From NCBI GenBank assembly GCA_903854075.1, contig CAINVI010000349.1:1-11393 (forward strand): a stretch of 11,393 nt of DNA, given 5' to 3'. The stretch is from Candidatus Pollutiaquabacter sp. (GTDB lineage: Bacteria > Bacteroidota > Bacteroidia > AKYH767-A > 2013-40CM-41-45). The translations under genes were made by a program, and so were the position numbers. Within the stretch, counting starts at the first letter, position 1, and each line of letters starts with the position of its first letter. This document shows, one piece after another, positions 6,029-11,393 of this stretch. The notes beneath the pieces were generated by a model. That model did no database searches. It worked only from the letters and a program-made list of their open reading frames with translations, and was not told the origin of the DNA.

Positions 6029-6772
6029 TTAATATCTGAGGTAAATTGGAATAGATTCTAAGTAGTCTTTTGCTAAACTGCTGAAAGATTTTCTGCTCAA
6101 TAGTGACATAAACCAGTAGTTTCCATCAGTCATCCCGGTCTTTTCTATTTTTCCGATCTGGTTAAGGCGCTGTAGATTCCTGATTGTTTCATTCTGTGCT
6201 TCTATCGCCTCGGATACCTTTTCGTCAATTTCCAGCAGTTCTCGAATCAATCTGTACGGGTAATTCCTATATTCGTAATCATCCACTGTTTTTTCATCGG
6301 GTCGCAAACTTTTCTTATATTGAGAAATACGGCGAAAATCACTTTCTGGAGTGTGATTACTTTGGAATTTCTCGAGTACGATTATTGCCTCTTGATGCTT
6401 CTTCTTCAATTCCAAGATGTGATAATCTGCGTCGTTCCAGAGTTCATCATCAAATAACTTCCTTCTTTCTGCTTCTGGCATATCTTGATCTGGGTTCGCG
6501 ATTGTTTTATTCCTTACGTATTCAATTCTTTTCTCTTTGGACGAATTGATTTCAGGCAAATTTCCGTCTGCTTTATAGAAGAATTGTAGTATTCTTCCGG
6601 TAAATGCGTAAGCGCTCTTTATGCTTTCATCTCCGACGTACTCTTTGAGCTGCTGTGTCTGCGGATTATTTTCTGGTTTGGCGGTCAGGTTCTTCTGATC
6701 TTCCGCCAAGAGACTTGATGCCGACAAAGCGACTAAAAGAGCAACTGAACTGAGACTGCGGCGTAGTTTCAT
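6029..6772 (-). CDS. Secreted, charged helical hypothetical protein
   Basis: The protein has 247 residues. The N-terminus MKLRRSLSSVALLVALSASS followed by LLA and then EDQK is a textbook Sec signal peptide, with cleavage expected after Ala23. The mature part is highly charged and helical (ELKKKHQEAIIVLEKFQS, LIRELLEIDEKVSEAIEAQN), suggesting coiled-coil contacts in the periplasm. No enzymatic motif and no known family are seen. It converges with the rightward membrane protein gene, leaving 9 bases between the stops. The gene plus about 200 bases upstream is bracketed by a 21-bp direct repeat (6005-6025 and 6977-6997), as if it had arrived or been copied as a unit. AT-rich coding matches the other island genes and differs from the GC-rich Sel1 gene beyond the right repeat. 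Confidence 0.75.
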   Translation of the reverse strand: MKLRRSLSSVALLVALSASSLLAEDQKNLTAKPENNPQTQQLKEYVGDESIKSAYAFTGRILQFFYKADGNLPEINSSKEKRIEYVRNKTIANPDQDMPEAERRKLFDDELWNDADYHILELKKKHQEAIIVLEKFQSNHTPESDFRRISQYKKSLRPDEKTVDDYEYRNYPYRLIRELLEIDEKVSEAIEAQNETIRNLQRLNQIGKIEKTGMTDGNYWFMSLLSRKSFSSLAKDYLESIPIYLRY

Positions 6773-6919
6773 GATGGTAGCTCTTACTTCTGGGTAATAC
6801 CGGTTGCAACAAACTTTAGGTACTTCGTCGGGACCATCGCCTACGCTTCACTCAGGCGGAGTCCATGGTGGGTCTGGAGCCAGCCTATCGGGCTTTGGTT
6901 CACGAAAAGCGGACAGCTA

Positions 6920-6947
6920 GGTCGCCTTTTGCTCATTTTCGGCGACC
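6920..6947. repeat. Perfect 7-bp inverted repeat (hairpin)
   Basis: GGTCGCC (6920-6926) and GGCGACC (6941-6947) are perfect inverted copies around a T-rich 14-base loop. It lies in the 240-base gene-free stretch between the start of the leftward secreted gene and the Sel1 gene. The 10-mer GTCGCCTTTT of its left arm recurs inverted at 11029-11038, next to the truncated DUF1460 gene. Confidence 0.4.
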
Positions 6948-6963
6948 AATTCTGACTGTTACT

Positions 6964-6997
6964 GGTCGGCGGCGGTCGGGATCACGACTGAATTTCA
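6964..6997 (-). pseudogene. Tail fragment of the 59-residue gene family
   Basis: Read leftward, this stretch gives NSVVIPTAADQ and a TAA just beyond (6961-6959), matching the tail SVPLIVIPTAADPK of the broken copy at 3378-3517. The 24 bases at 6964-6987 are identical to 3395-3418, and 6977-6997 is the right copy of the 21-bp direct repeat whose left copy is 6005-6025. No upstream part of the gene remains, so only the last dozen codons survive. Confidence 0.5.
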
Positions 6998-7013
6998 AAC
7001 CGTTAACATTTCA

Positions 7014-7502
7014 TTGCTACCGCATTTTAACCTCGGTGCGACGACGCCGCACCACGCCAATTTCCTTGGATTCGGTCGCTGCTGCGGGCACGGTCCAATT
7101 GTGGACTCTAATGACCAGATTCATGAAAATGCGCGGTTAGGTGATTCTAGAGCACAGTTGCTTCTTGGCGGGATGTACGACAGCGGCATCGGGCTGCCGA
7201 AGGACTCCGTTGAAGCGATGAAGTGGTATCGCCTCGCGGCGGATCAAGGTGACGCTACCGCGCAGTTCGCGCTCGGATTGTGCTACAAGCACGGTAGCGG
7301 TGCGACGAGGAACTACAACGAAGCCTTGGAATGGTTTCGGCTTGCAGCAGACCAAGGTGATACTGAAGCGCAAAAGACCCTCGGGTGGATGTACCGCACC
7401 GGTGACGGCGTGCCAAAGGACTATGCTGAAGCGATAAAGTGGTACCGGCGAGCTGCGGATCAAGGTAACACGAGCGCACATCAATTATGGAAGGTATGGT
7501 AG
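7014..7502 (+). CDS. Sel1-repeat protein
   Basis: There are three consecutive, near-consensus 36-residue Sel1 repeats: ARLGDSRAQLLLGGMYDSGI through WYRLAADQ, GDATAQFALGLCYKHGSGAT through WFRLAADQ, and GDTEAQKTLGWMYRTGDGVP through WYRRAADQ. A fourth is cut off after GNTSAHQLWKVW. They form an alpha-solenoid for protein-protein contacts. The start is unclear: TTG 7014 gives 162 residues, GTG 7101 gives a protein that begins just before the first repeat, and neither yields a signal peptide or has a good ribosome site. The 5' end may have been lost when the fragment at 6964-6997 was joined on. The gene is GC-richer than most others here, implying a different origin. The abrupt end of the fourth repeat suggests a lost 3' end too. 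Confidence 0.7.
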   Translation: MLPHFNLGATTPHHANFLGFGRCCGHGPIVDSNDQIHENARLGDSRAQLLLGGMYDSGIGLPKDSVEAMKWYRLAADQGDATAQFALGLCYKHGSGATRNYNEALEWFRLAADQGDTEAQKTLGWMYRTGDGVPKDYAEAIKWYRRAADQGNTSAHQLWKVW

Positions 7503-7624
7503 ATTTTTCCTCATTCGCATCAAACTCTAGTACCGCGCTTGAAGTTCAATGGTTTCGTACAATGGAGCAAATTATGACCTTGAGAGATGCTATTGCAGGC
7601 TGTCGCTGTGACTCGGATCGTTAA
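7487..7624 (+). CDS. Small ORF overlapping the Sel1 stop
   Basis: ATG 7487 opens a 45-residue frame (MEGMVDFSSFASNSST..., ending DAIAGCRCDSDR) that overlaps the end of the Sel1 gene and stops at TAA 7622-7624, eight bases before the next gene. GGAAGG lies directly before a second in-frame ATG at 7496. There is no recognisable domain. It could be a small coupled gene or a residue of a lost gene; coding status is uncertain. Confidence 0.3.
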   Translation: MEGMVDFSSFASNSSTALEVQWFRTMEQIMTLRDAIAGCRCDSDR

Positions 7625-7632
7625 ACTAAGAT

Positions 7633-8022
7633 ATGAAAATTAGTAATTCTGAGACTGATTTTAAGCATTTGGTTTCTAGGTTAAAAGCCATTGCGATACG
7701 GAAATCGGATGGAAAGTCACAAGAGGAGCGGCAACGTTACTTGTTAAATTTGCTAGCGGTTTTCAAAGATTTGTGGAGTGGTCAAAAATTGCATTCATCG
7801 CGTCATTATAATCGCGATTGGACCTTTGGCTATTACTGCGACTGGCAACTTTGGACCGACGATGCGGGAGGTAGCATGGCGGTCCTGTCGTTTGACACTC
7901 AGTACCGTTCTGGAGTCGTTGAATTGGATCTTACTCGAGGTGATTTCGAATTTATTAGACTCACCGAGGCGTCCGAAGAAGCAATTATAAGAGTAGTTTC
8001 AGGCTATTTTAATAATCCGTAA
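7633..8022 (+). CDS. Orphan protein with aromatic-rich centre
   Basis: This is a 129-residue soluble protein starting MKISNSETDFKHLVSRLKAI. The N-terminal ~55 residues look helical and basic. The centre is rich in Trp and Tyr (DWTFGYYCDWQLWTDDAG), and the C-terminal part alternates beta-like stretches (MAVLSFDTQYRSGVVELDL) before a final helix. No signal peptide or known domain is seen. An internal 56-bp segment (7815-7870) recurs at 3517-3572 as an isolated, stop-containing fragment, so the gene or a relative has been present at least twice in this locus. The size and alpha/beta layout would suit an immunity-type protein, but no toxin partner is visible and that reading is speculation. The gene follows the Sel1 gene and a small ORF on the same strand. 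Confidence 0.65.
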   Translation: MKISNSETDFKHLVSRLKAIAIRKSDGKSQEERQRYLLNLLAVFKDLWSGQKLHSSRHYNRDWTFGYYCDWQLWTDDAGGSMAVLSFDTQYRSGVVELDLTRGDFEFIRLTEASEEAIIRVVSGYFNNP

Positions 8023-8373
8023 CAAATTCCATGTTTTGCCAACCCGCCGCAATGACGGTTGCCGTAGTGAAGCGCGAACAAGAACGAATCGACCACGACA
8101 TCGGTAGTTTATTTTTTGTCGATGGGGCTGAACATCGAAGCATGGCGTCTTGCGGGAGCAATCGGTCTCGTTAGTGGTGTATCGGCTGGTGGTAAATTAT
8201 CCATCCGGCTATTATACACCAGGCTGGCAGTAGCTCGCTGCTCGACCGACCGACATATCCAGATCGTATTTTTAATGTGGCTCGAACTGCGTTCTCAAAG
8301 TTGGCAAAATAAAATTAAATGCGGATAAGGTCCGAATTTAACTTCGAATCTACTGCACTAACATTATTAAATT
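8023..8373. other. Gene-poor stretch with a distant inverted repeat
   Basis: About 350 bases lie between two converging genes. The 70-codon rightward frame at 8116-8328 has no recognisable domain, and a 31-codon leftward frame near 8206-8111 is equally unsupported. TTTTGCCAAC (8034-8043) and GTTGGCAAAA (8300-8309) are perfect 10-bp inverted copies about 256 bases apart, possibly the ends of a small decayed element. I see no RNA gene and no strong terminator. Confidence 0.4.
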
Positions 8374-8790
8374 TCACTTACATATTTCTTGACCGCATTT
8401 CTCAAGAGCTATGTGTGGGATTGTAGAAAAGCGCTTCAGCGCGAGCACAAAATTTTTGGGTGTTGTGCCTCCCATAACAGGAATAGACCAATCAAAAAAC
8501 AAATTATCTTTATCATTATCAATGTATGCGCGAACTATAGTGAGTTCTTCATTGATTTTATTAACCGCCCTAAGAAGAACAAGTTCATCTAATCCGTCTT
8601 TAAGCGTGAAAAGAGAGCAGAGGTGAATGCGGTCCTTTTTTTCGCCTTCTGGGCTAACAAGTACTTTAATTGTTTCGTTGGCAACAAGCCAACCGTTAGA
8701 ATTAAAGGTATTGTCGATCATTGCCGAATCCAATATCAGCTTAAGCAAATCTTTCGTTAAATTCTCAGGAGTGATTAGCGCTGGTATCAT
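8374..8790 (-). CDS. YbjN-like domain protein
   Basis: From ATG 8790 the protein has 138 residues; a TTG at 8820 would add ten residues of no clear character. The C-terminal half carries TIVRAYIDNDKDNLFFDWSI, then PVMGGTTPKNFVLALKRFS. This matches the layout of YbjN/type III secretion chaperone-like domains, in which a beta-sheet with 'D.DG..' turns is followed by 'GG.....F...L..F' and a closing helix. The N-terminal part has GWLVANETIKVLVSPEGEKK, which fits the first strands of the same fold. YbjN proteins are cytoplasmic, of poorly defined function, and thought to bind other proteins. No ribosome site is evident. Downstream (below 8374) no terminator is seen. The family call rests on pattern memory. 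Confidence 0.6.
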   Translation of the reverse strand: MIPALITPENLTKDLLKLILDSAMIDNTFNSNGWLVANETIKVLVSPEGEKKDRIHLCSLFTLKDGLDELVLLRAVNKINEELTIVRAYIDNDKDNLFFDWSIPVMGGTTPKNFVLALKRFSTIPHIALEKCGQEICK

Positions 8791-8938
8791 AATATTTACG
8801 GTACTTAAGTTTCTGCACAAAGTAGATAAAGGCTCAAGCGCTTAATTTGTTACAAGAGCTGCAGAAAAAATGGTGCTTCAAATTTCCGATAAATAAGCGC
8901 AGGAACCCTTGGCTGAACGCAGTTTTAGCTATTGTTCA

Positions 8939-9745
8939 CTAAGCCCTGAAGTTGGCTCCTCTCACCACGTCTTCTGAGTATTTCTGAGGGTCTGCTCGAA
9001 CTTTATCCATTAATGGAGGATACTGTCTCCAAGCTAACGCAGCTTCGATTTCGCCTTGGATAATTTCTTCGGGAATTCTAGCTATGTTATCATGCCCTAG
9101 CGGAAATTTCCAAATGATTACGTTTTGGATATCTTGCGGTGCATCTTTTGCAAAACGCCACCAATTTTTAAACATATCACTCACTACAATATGATCTATC
9201 CCGTCGCGTATTTTTGACTCGTCCCTGAAGTCGCGCATACAATCTTCATTTCCGATGAATGCCCTTACTATAGAGGTCGCCTCACTTACGTTGAGTCTTT
9301 GATCGCTCAGTCTATCTTTGATTTCGTCTAGAAAATCGGACGAACCAAATTTGTTATACAAGGAAATCGCCAGTAGGCGCTCATCTAATGATACTACATC
9401 CAGTATTTGCGTGCAGTTTTTGGTGGATGCATGAATCGCAGCACGCACTAGTAAGCTAGGATCGACTGCACCAGTCGCGAGTTCTGCTTCGGTTACTTGA
9501 GGAAACGTGATCCAAGGAGAGTATCCAAGCATCCTGAGAAATTCGTTTTCGCTTTTACGAATAAGAGGCGCGACCGATGTAATTAATTCACTGCTCGATT
9601 TACTTAGTATTATTTCAATTTTCTCTGGGTCGGTCAGTGATTTCCAGTACGCTTGAAATATTTGAGGCTGACTTGTGTGGAACCGGCGAAGGAATTGCTG
9701 TGTAGCCGCCTTCGTTTCGGGCTTTTCTGGAGTGCTTGTCGCCAT
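8939..9745 (-). CDS. Hypothetical helical protein
   Basis: I take ATG 9745 (268 residues, MATSTPEKPETKAATQQFLR) rather than TTG 9760, because the former is a standard start. The protein looks all-helical and soluble, with repeated short helices (ELITSVAPLIRKSENEFLRM, DPSLLVRAAIHASTKNCTQI, EDCMRDFRDESKIRDGIDHI). A Trp-rich stretch lies around MFKNWWRFAKDAPQDIQN. The layout recalls HEAT/ARM-like solenoids, but no repeat consensus is convincing. No signal peptide, membrane span or catalytic motif is visible, and I do not recognise a family. It lies 148 bases upstream of the YbjN-like gene and 84 bases downstream of the 59-residue gene, all leftward, so one transcript is possible. Confidence 0.65.
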   Translation of the reverse strand: MATSTPEKPETKAATQQFLRRFHTSQPQIFQAYWKSLTDPEKIEIILSKSSSELITSVAPLIRKSENEFLRMLGYSPWITFPQVTEAELATGAVDPSLLVRAAIHASTKNCTQILDVVSLDERLLAISLYNKFGSSDFLDEIKDRLSDQRLNVSEATSIVRAFIGNEDCMRDFRDESKIRDGIDHIVVSDMFKNWWRFAKDAPQDIQNVIIWKFPLGHDNIARIPEEIIQGEIEAALAWRQYPPLMDKVRADPQKYSEDVVRGANFRA

Positions 9746-9829
9746 GCCTATGTTTAGCAATGAAGTAAGTATTTAATCAACAGGTAAGCGCCTGCTTATC
9801 CCTTGCCGGGTCTTCATCGGCTTGCTCGG

Positions 9830-10009
9830 TCATCCGGTCTGAAGCACGATTATGGTCACACTTGCGCCGCCTCTTAGTACGGTTTTAAGCGAATACTGGA
9901 TTTTATGAAGGTTCTCCAGCGCCACTGGCTCTAATACGCTTAGATTCGCGGCTTCGGCGTCCTTTACGCGTTGGATCGCATTCTGCTTTGTAATTTTATT
10001 TATTTTCAT
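9830..10009 (-). CDS. 59-residue protein, intact member of a locally multicopy family
   Basis: ATG 10009 opens 59 codons ending in TGA at 9832-9830. The protein starts MKINKITKQNAIQRVKDAEA, continues with NLSVLEPVALENLHKIQYSL, and ends KTVLRGGASVTIIVLQTG. That is a basic helical N-terminus, a Leu-Glu-Pro core and a hydrophobic beta-like tail after a Gly-Gly turn. No known family is recognised. Its start overlaps the 3' end of the ribbon-helix-helix gene by 14 bases, so the two should be translated together. A frameshifted copy (3378-3517) and short tail copies (6964-6997, 6005-6025) occur elsewhere in the window. Conservation of protein-level features (LSV-EP-A, SL--LL-GG-SV) between diverged copies argues strongly that this small frame is coding. 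It could be an immunity, toxin or accessory mobile-element protein; the sequence does not tell. Confidence 0.65.
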   Translation of the reverse strand: MKINKITKQNAIQRVKDAEAANLSVLEPVALENLHKIQYSLKTVLRGGASVTIIVLQTG

Positions 10010-10172
10010 GGGTAGTTTGGTTGGTTTTTTGGTTTAAGTAAGTCTGGATTAGGTTAATTAAAATATTGGTCATAAACACTTTATGGGACTTACAGTGGTA
10101 TTGGAATTTACTTTTTAACTCTTTGGGGAGCTTGAAGTTCATCAGGATTAAGTGGGGGTGGTATTGGGTCAT
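9996..10172 (-). CDS. Ribbon-helix-helix (CopG/Arc-like) DNA-binding protein
   Basis: ATG 10172 opens a 58-residue frame ending in TAA at 9998-9996. The sequence FKLPKELKSKFQYHCKSHK followed by VFMTNILINLIQTYLNQ has the layout of a ribbon-helix-helix protein. There is a short beta-strand with Pro (residues ~12-17), helix A (~17-30), a turn, and helix B rich in Ile/Leu (~33-47). Such proteins dimerise and bind operators, often as antitoxins, plasmid copy-control regulators or relaxosome proteins. Codons use C very often in the third position, explaining why the + strand here is so poor in C. Its stop overlaps the start of the 59-residue gene by 14 bases, indicating translational coupling. A TATAAT box lies about 120 bases upstream. 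The coding call rests on motif, overlap and composition; there is no strong ribosome site. Confidence 0.6.
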   Translation of the reverse strand: MTQYHPHLILMNFKLPKELKSKFQYHCKSHKVFMTNILINLIQTYLNQKTNQTTHENK

Positions 10173-10190
10173 AAGAGGGTGGGTAATGGG
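10154..10190 (+). other. Potential G-quadruplex-forming run
   Basis: Five G-tracts of three or more bases occur at 10154-10158, 10166-10168, 10177-10179, 10181-10183 and 10188-10190, separated by 7, 8, 1 and 4 bases. This could fold into a G-quadruplex in single-stranded + strand DNA. It overlaps the start of the ribbon-helix-helix gene on the opposite strand, and may simply reflect that gene's C-rich codons and leader. Confidence 0.3.
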
Positions 10191-10290
10191 TTACTGTTGG
10201 ACTCAGTAAGGATTGATTCTGAAGTAATCAGTTGGATGTTAAGTAATTCTGGATCAATCAGATATGGGTATTTACTGGAGTTAACAGAGT

Positions 10291-10296
10291 ATTATA
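10291..10296 (-). promoter_or_regulatory. Candidate -10 box for the RHH/59-residue operon
   Basis: On the minus strand this reads TATAAT, a perfect -10 hexamer, preceded by TTGCACT. No good -35 hexamer stands 16-18 bases upstream. It is about 120 bases before ATG 10172 in a stretch that is not coding on that strand, so transcripts would have a leader of roughly 110 bases. Confidence 0.3.
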
Positions 10297-10342
10297 AGTG
10301 CAACACTGGTAATGATTTAGATACAGCAAAGTATTAAACCGA

Positions 10343-10359
10343 ACCTGCGTGAGGTTCCG
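10343..10359. repeat. Hairpin GAACCT-5-AGGTTC
   Basis: GAACCT and AGGTTC form a perfect 6-bp stem around GCGTG. It lies about 40 bases downstream of the HUH-protein gene stop. With the next hairpin it could be a terminator pair for that gene, or a recognition structure for the HUH protein. Confidence 0.4.
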
Positions 10360-10383
10360 TTGCAAAGGTCGAATTCAGAACAG

Positions 10384-10397
10384 GGGCAATTATGCCC
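10384..10397 (-). terminator. Hairpin directly after the HUH-protein gene
   Basis: GGGCA (10384-10388) and TGCCC (10393-10397) pair perfectly around ATTA, with the left arm lying one base past the stop of the leftward gene ending at 10399. On the minus strand it is followed by CTGTTCTG rather than a T-run, so an intrinsic terminator is possible but weak. Confidence 0.35.
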
Positions 10398-10398
10398 T

Positions 10399-10917
10399 TC
10401 AGTCCCATTTGCGATTCAACCAATCAACGCCGTCTCCGGCGTTAAAGTTCTTCAAAATGTATTTATTCCAGCCGTTATTTACGGCGTGGTGCACGTGGAC
10501 TCCTTTTTCAGAGTACCCGTAACGGGTTCTTAACCAGCAGGTTTTTATTAACTCCTCGAAAGAGAAGGCGTCCTCGATCGCGGCTAACACGGGGCGCTGT
10601 GACACGACCTCGGGGGTTTCTGGATGAGGTTTTTTGAGCAAAAGGTGATAATGCCAACGTCCGCTTGGCGATTTCTCAAGACGGGGTAAAACCGACAGCT
10701 TCATTCCAAAGCGCCGGAACCGTTTCCCGAACACACTGAAATTTAGGTAGTTGAGAAAATGGCGGAGATTTTCGTTGGCTCTGATTTCGTCCAGCGGGAA
10801 ACCGTCAACGCTCTGTTTCATCGTGAGCGAAACGCCGAGGCAGCCTTCGGGGTCGTATTGCCGGAAGTACTGTTCGGGTTCGGTTGTTTGAGGGTTTCTA
10901 GGGAGTGCTGTCTTCAC
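10399..10917 (-). CDS. HUH-endonuclease-like (rolling-circle Rep-type) protein
   Basis: The protein has 172 residues, starting at GTG 10917; an in-frame stop lies five codons upstream. Three features resemble the HUH nuclease core: a strand GVSLTMKQ (residues ~28-35) like Rep motif 1, the metal-binding HUH motif RWHYHLLLKKP with H89-Tyr-H91, and a late WNKYILKNF in which Y153 could be the DNA-linking tyrosine. HUH enzymes nick single-stranded DNA for rolling-circle replication, transposition or conjugation. The size and layout (NLRHFLNYLN, RRFGMKLSVLPRLE) match small stand-alone proteins I have seen in proteobacterial accessory DNA. No helicase domain is present. The start is followed downstream by two hairpins and the RHH operon, all leftward. 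The upstream 120 bases are very AT-rich. Enzymatic activity is inferred from motifs only. Confidence 0.6.
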   Translation of the reverse strand: MKTALPRNPQTTEPEQYFRQYDPEGCLGVSLTMKQSVDGFPLDEIRANENLRHFLNYLNFSVFGKRFRRFGMKLSVLPRLEKSPSGRWHYHLLLKKPHPETPEVVSQRPVLAAIEDAFSFEELIKTCWLRTRYGYSEKGVHVHHAVNNGWNKYILKNFNAGDGVDWLNRKWD

Positions 10918-11040
10918 CCCTATATTTATCTAAAAACCCCCTCAAATATTTACCTTTCTAACAAATAGTTATAAACTCTTATCAATTAAATACTTATAGT
11001 TTAAAAAAGAATACGAAAAACCGGTCGAAAAAGGCGACTT
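10918..11040. other. AT-rich junction spacer
   Basis: This stretch is strongly AT-rich, unlike the GC-rich coding DNA that begins at about 11065. It holds the leader of the HUH-protein gene, including a G-rich run on the minus strand about 20 bases before the GTG, and a small hairpin (GTCG 11024-11027 with CGAC 11035-11038) just past the truncated DUF1460 gene. No promoter can be assigned with confidence. Confidence 0.4.
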
Positions 11041-11393
11041 TTAACTGTTATAGGAAACACAGACTGTTTCGGTGTAGTGGTTGCGCGTGGCGACGCCGAG
11101 ACGACCGTCGCGGTAGCGGATGCGCTGGAGGAGCCGCATAAACCCGGTCCAGTCGCGCGAAAGCGCCATCGCGTAAACGTGCTCGGTGAAGACGAGGCAG
11201 TCGCTTTTGGTGAGGCAGTAGATCGGCTGCGGGTCGTAGGTCTCGAAGGGCAATTCACCGAGGAGATAGATGTCGTAGGGCTGGCCGATATTTTTGCGCG
11301 CGAGGTGGACGATGCGTTTCCGCAGGTCGGGCTCGGTGGCCTGGAGATGGCCAAGGTAGAAACCGGTTTCCGTTTCGTTGAACTGGTAAAGCG
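11041..11393 (-). pseudogene. DUF1460 amidase-like gene, 3'-truncated (5' end outside window)
   Basis: The open frame enters from the window edge and gives 116 residues before TAA at 11043-11041. It carries the hallmarks of DUF1460 proteins (N-acetylmuramoyl-L-alanine-amidase-like, NlpC/P60-type fold): IGQPYDIYLLGELPFETYD, then KSDCLVFTEHVYAMALSRDW with the expected catalytic Cys, and RIRYRDGRLGVATRNHYTE with the His. In family members NHYTE is normally followed by a long C-terminal part starting about 'ADW'. Here the protein instead runs into TVCVSYNS and stops, exactly where base composition falls from GC-rich to AT-rich. The gene has most likely lost its 3' part through insertion or deletion at about 11065. 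Cys and His are retained, but a product lacking the C-terminal half is probably not functional. Confidence 0.75.

Noticed and set aside
6865..7140. Rightward 91-codon frame before the Sel1 gene
   Set aside because: It is Arg-rich and low in information, crosses the tail fragment at 6964-6997 and overlaps the Sel1 start in another frame; it looks like a GC-rich shadow.
8116..8328. Rightward 70-codon frame in the gene-poor stretch
   Set aside because: There is no ribosome site, no recognisable domain and poor compositional support; retained only as part of the gap description.
10152..10337. Rightward 61-codon frame starting with GTG
   Set aside because: It is partly antisense to the ribbon-helix-helix gene, and its G-rich composition mirrors that gene and its leader; no domain is recognised.
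1..11393. CRISPR arrays, tRNA, rRNA
   Set aside because: No regularly spaced repeats and no tRNA-like arms with a matching acceptor were seen on reading either strand.

Overview
The window reads as an accessory (genomic-island) stretch of a bacterial chromosome. The host is not certain. The best guess is a GC-rich member of the Verrucomicrobiota (Opitutaceae-like), for two reasons. The last ~330 bases (from about 11065) are GC-rich and encode the middle of a DUF1460-type amidase-like protein. A secreted protein at 5153-5680 also starts its mature part with an 'ARMGETLEQCERRYGK' motif that I associate with hypothetical proteins of that phylum. Nearly everything to the left is AT-richer, poorly conserved and full of gene debris. 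No tRNA, rRNA, CRISPR array, integrase or full insertion sequence is visible.

Layout. The left edge (1-703) carries two leftward genes: a hypothetical protein cut by the window edge and a 34-residue single-span membrane protein. Rightward genes follow: a 495-residue protein with about four S1-like domains fused to an HNH nuclease (726-2213), a Sel1/TPR-like protein (2318-3316), a small lipoprotein (3655-4017), a TerB-like protein with a C-terminal membrane anchor (4138-5034), a secreted protein (5153-5680) and a two-span membrane protein (5753-6019). A leftward secreted protein (6029-6772) sits between 21-bp direct repeats. Then come a classical Sel1-repeat protein (about 7014-7502), a small overlapping ORF and an aromatic-rich orphan (7633-8022). 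The right part is all leftward: a YbjN-like protein, an unknown helical protein, an overlapping pair made of a ribbon-helix-helix protein (9996-10172) and a 59-residue protein (9830-10009), an HUH-endonuclease-like protein (10399-10917), and the 3'-truncated DUF1460 gene (11041-11393).

The most striking property is fragmentary duplication. The 59-residue gene has a frameshifted, headless copy at 3378-3517 and short tail fragments near 6964-6997 and 6005-6025. The orphan gene at 7633 has a 56-bp stop-ridden fragment at 3517-3572, fused directly to the broken 59-residue copy. The 34-residue membrane gene has a broken copy at 5690-5742. This points to repeated insertion, recombination and deletion of small gene cassettes. 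The truncated DUF1460 gene probably marks the right-hand junction between the island and the core chromosome.

How the genes work together is mostly unknown. The pair RHH plus 59-residue protein is translationally coupled and looks like a small regulatory or mobile unit. It lies downstream of the HUH protein gene, separated by two hairpins. The S1-HNH fusion is the best candidate for an undescribed nucleic-acid-targeting (possibly defence) effector. All functional statements are inferences from visible motifs; no database search was possible.
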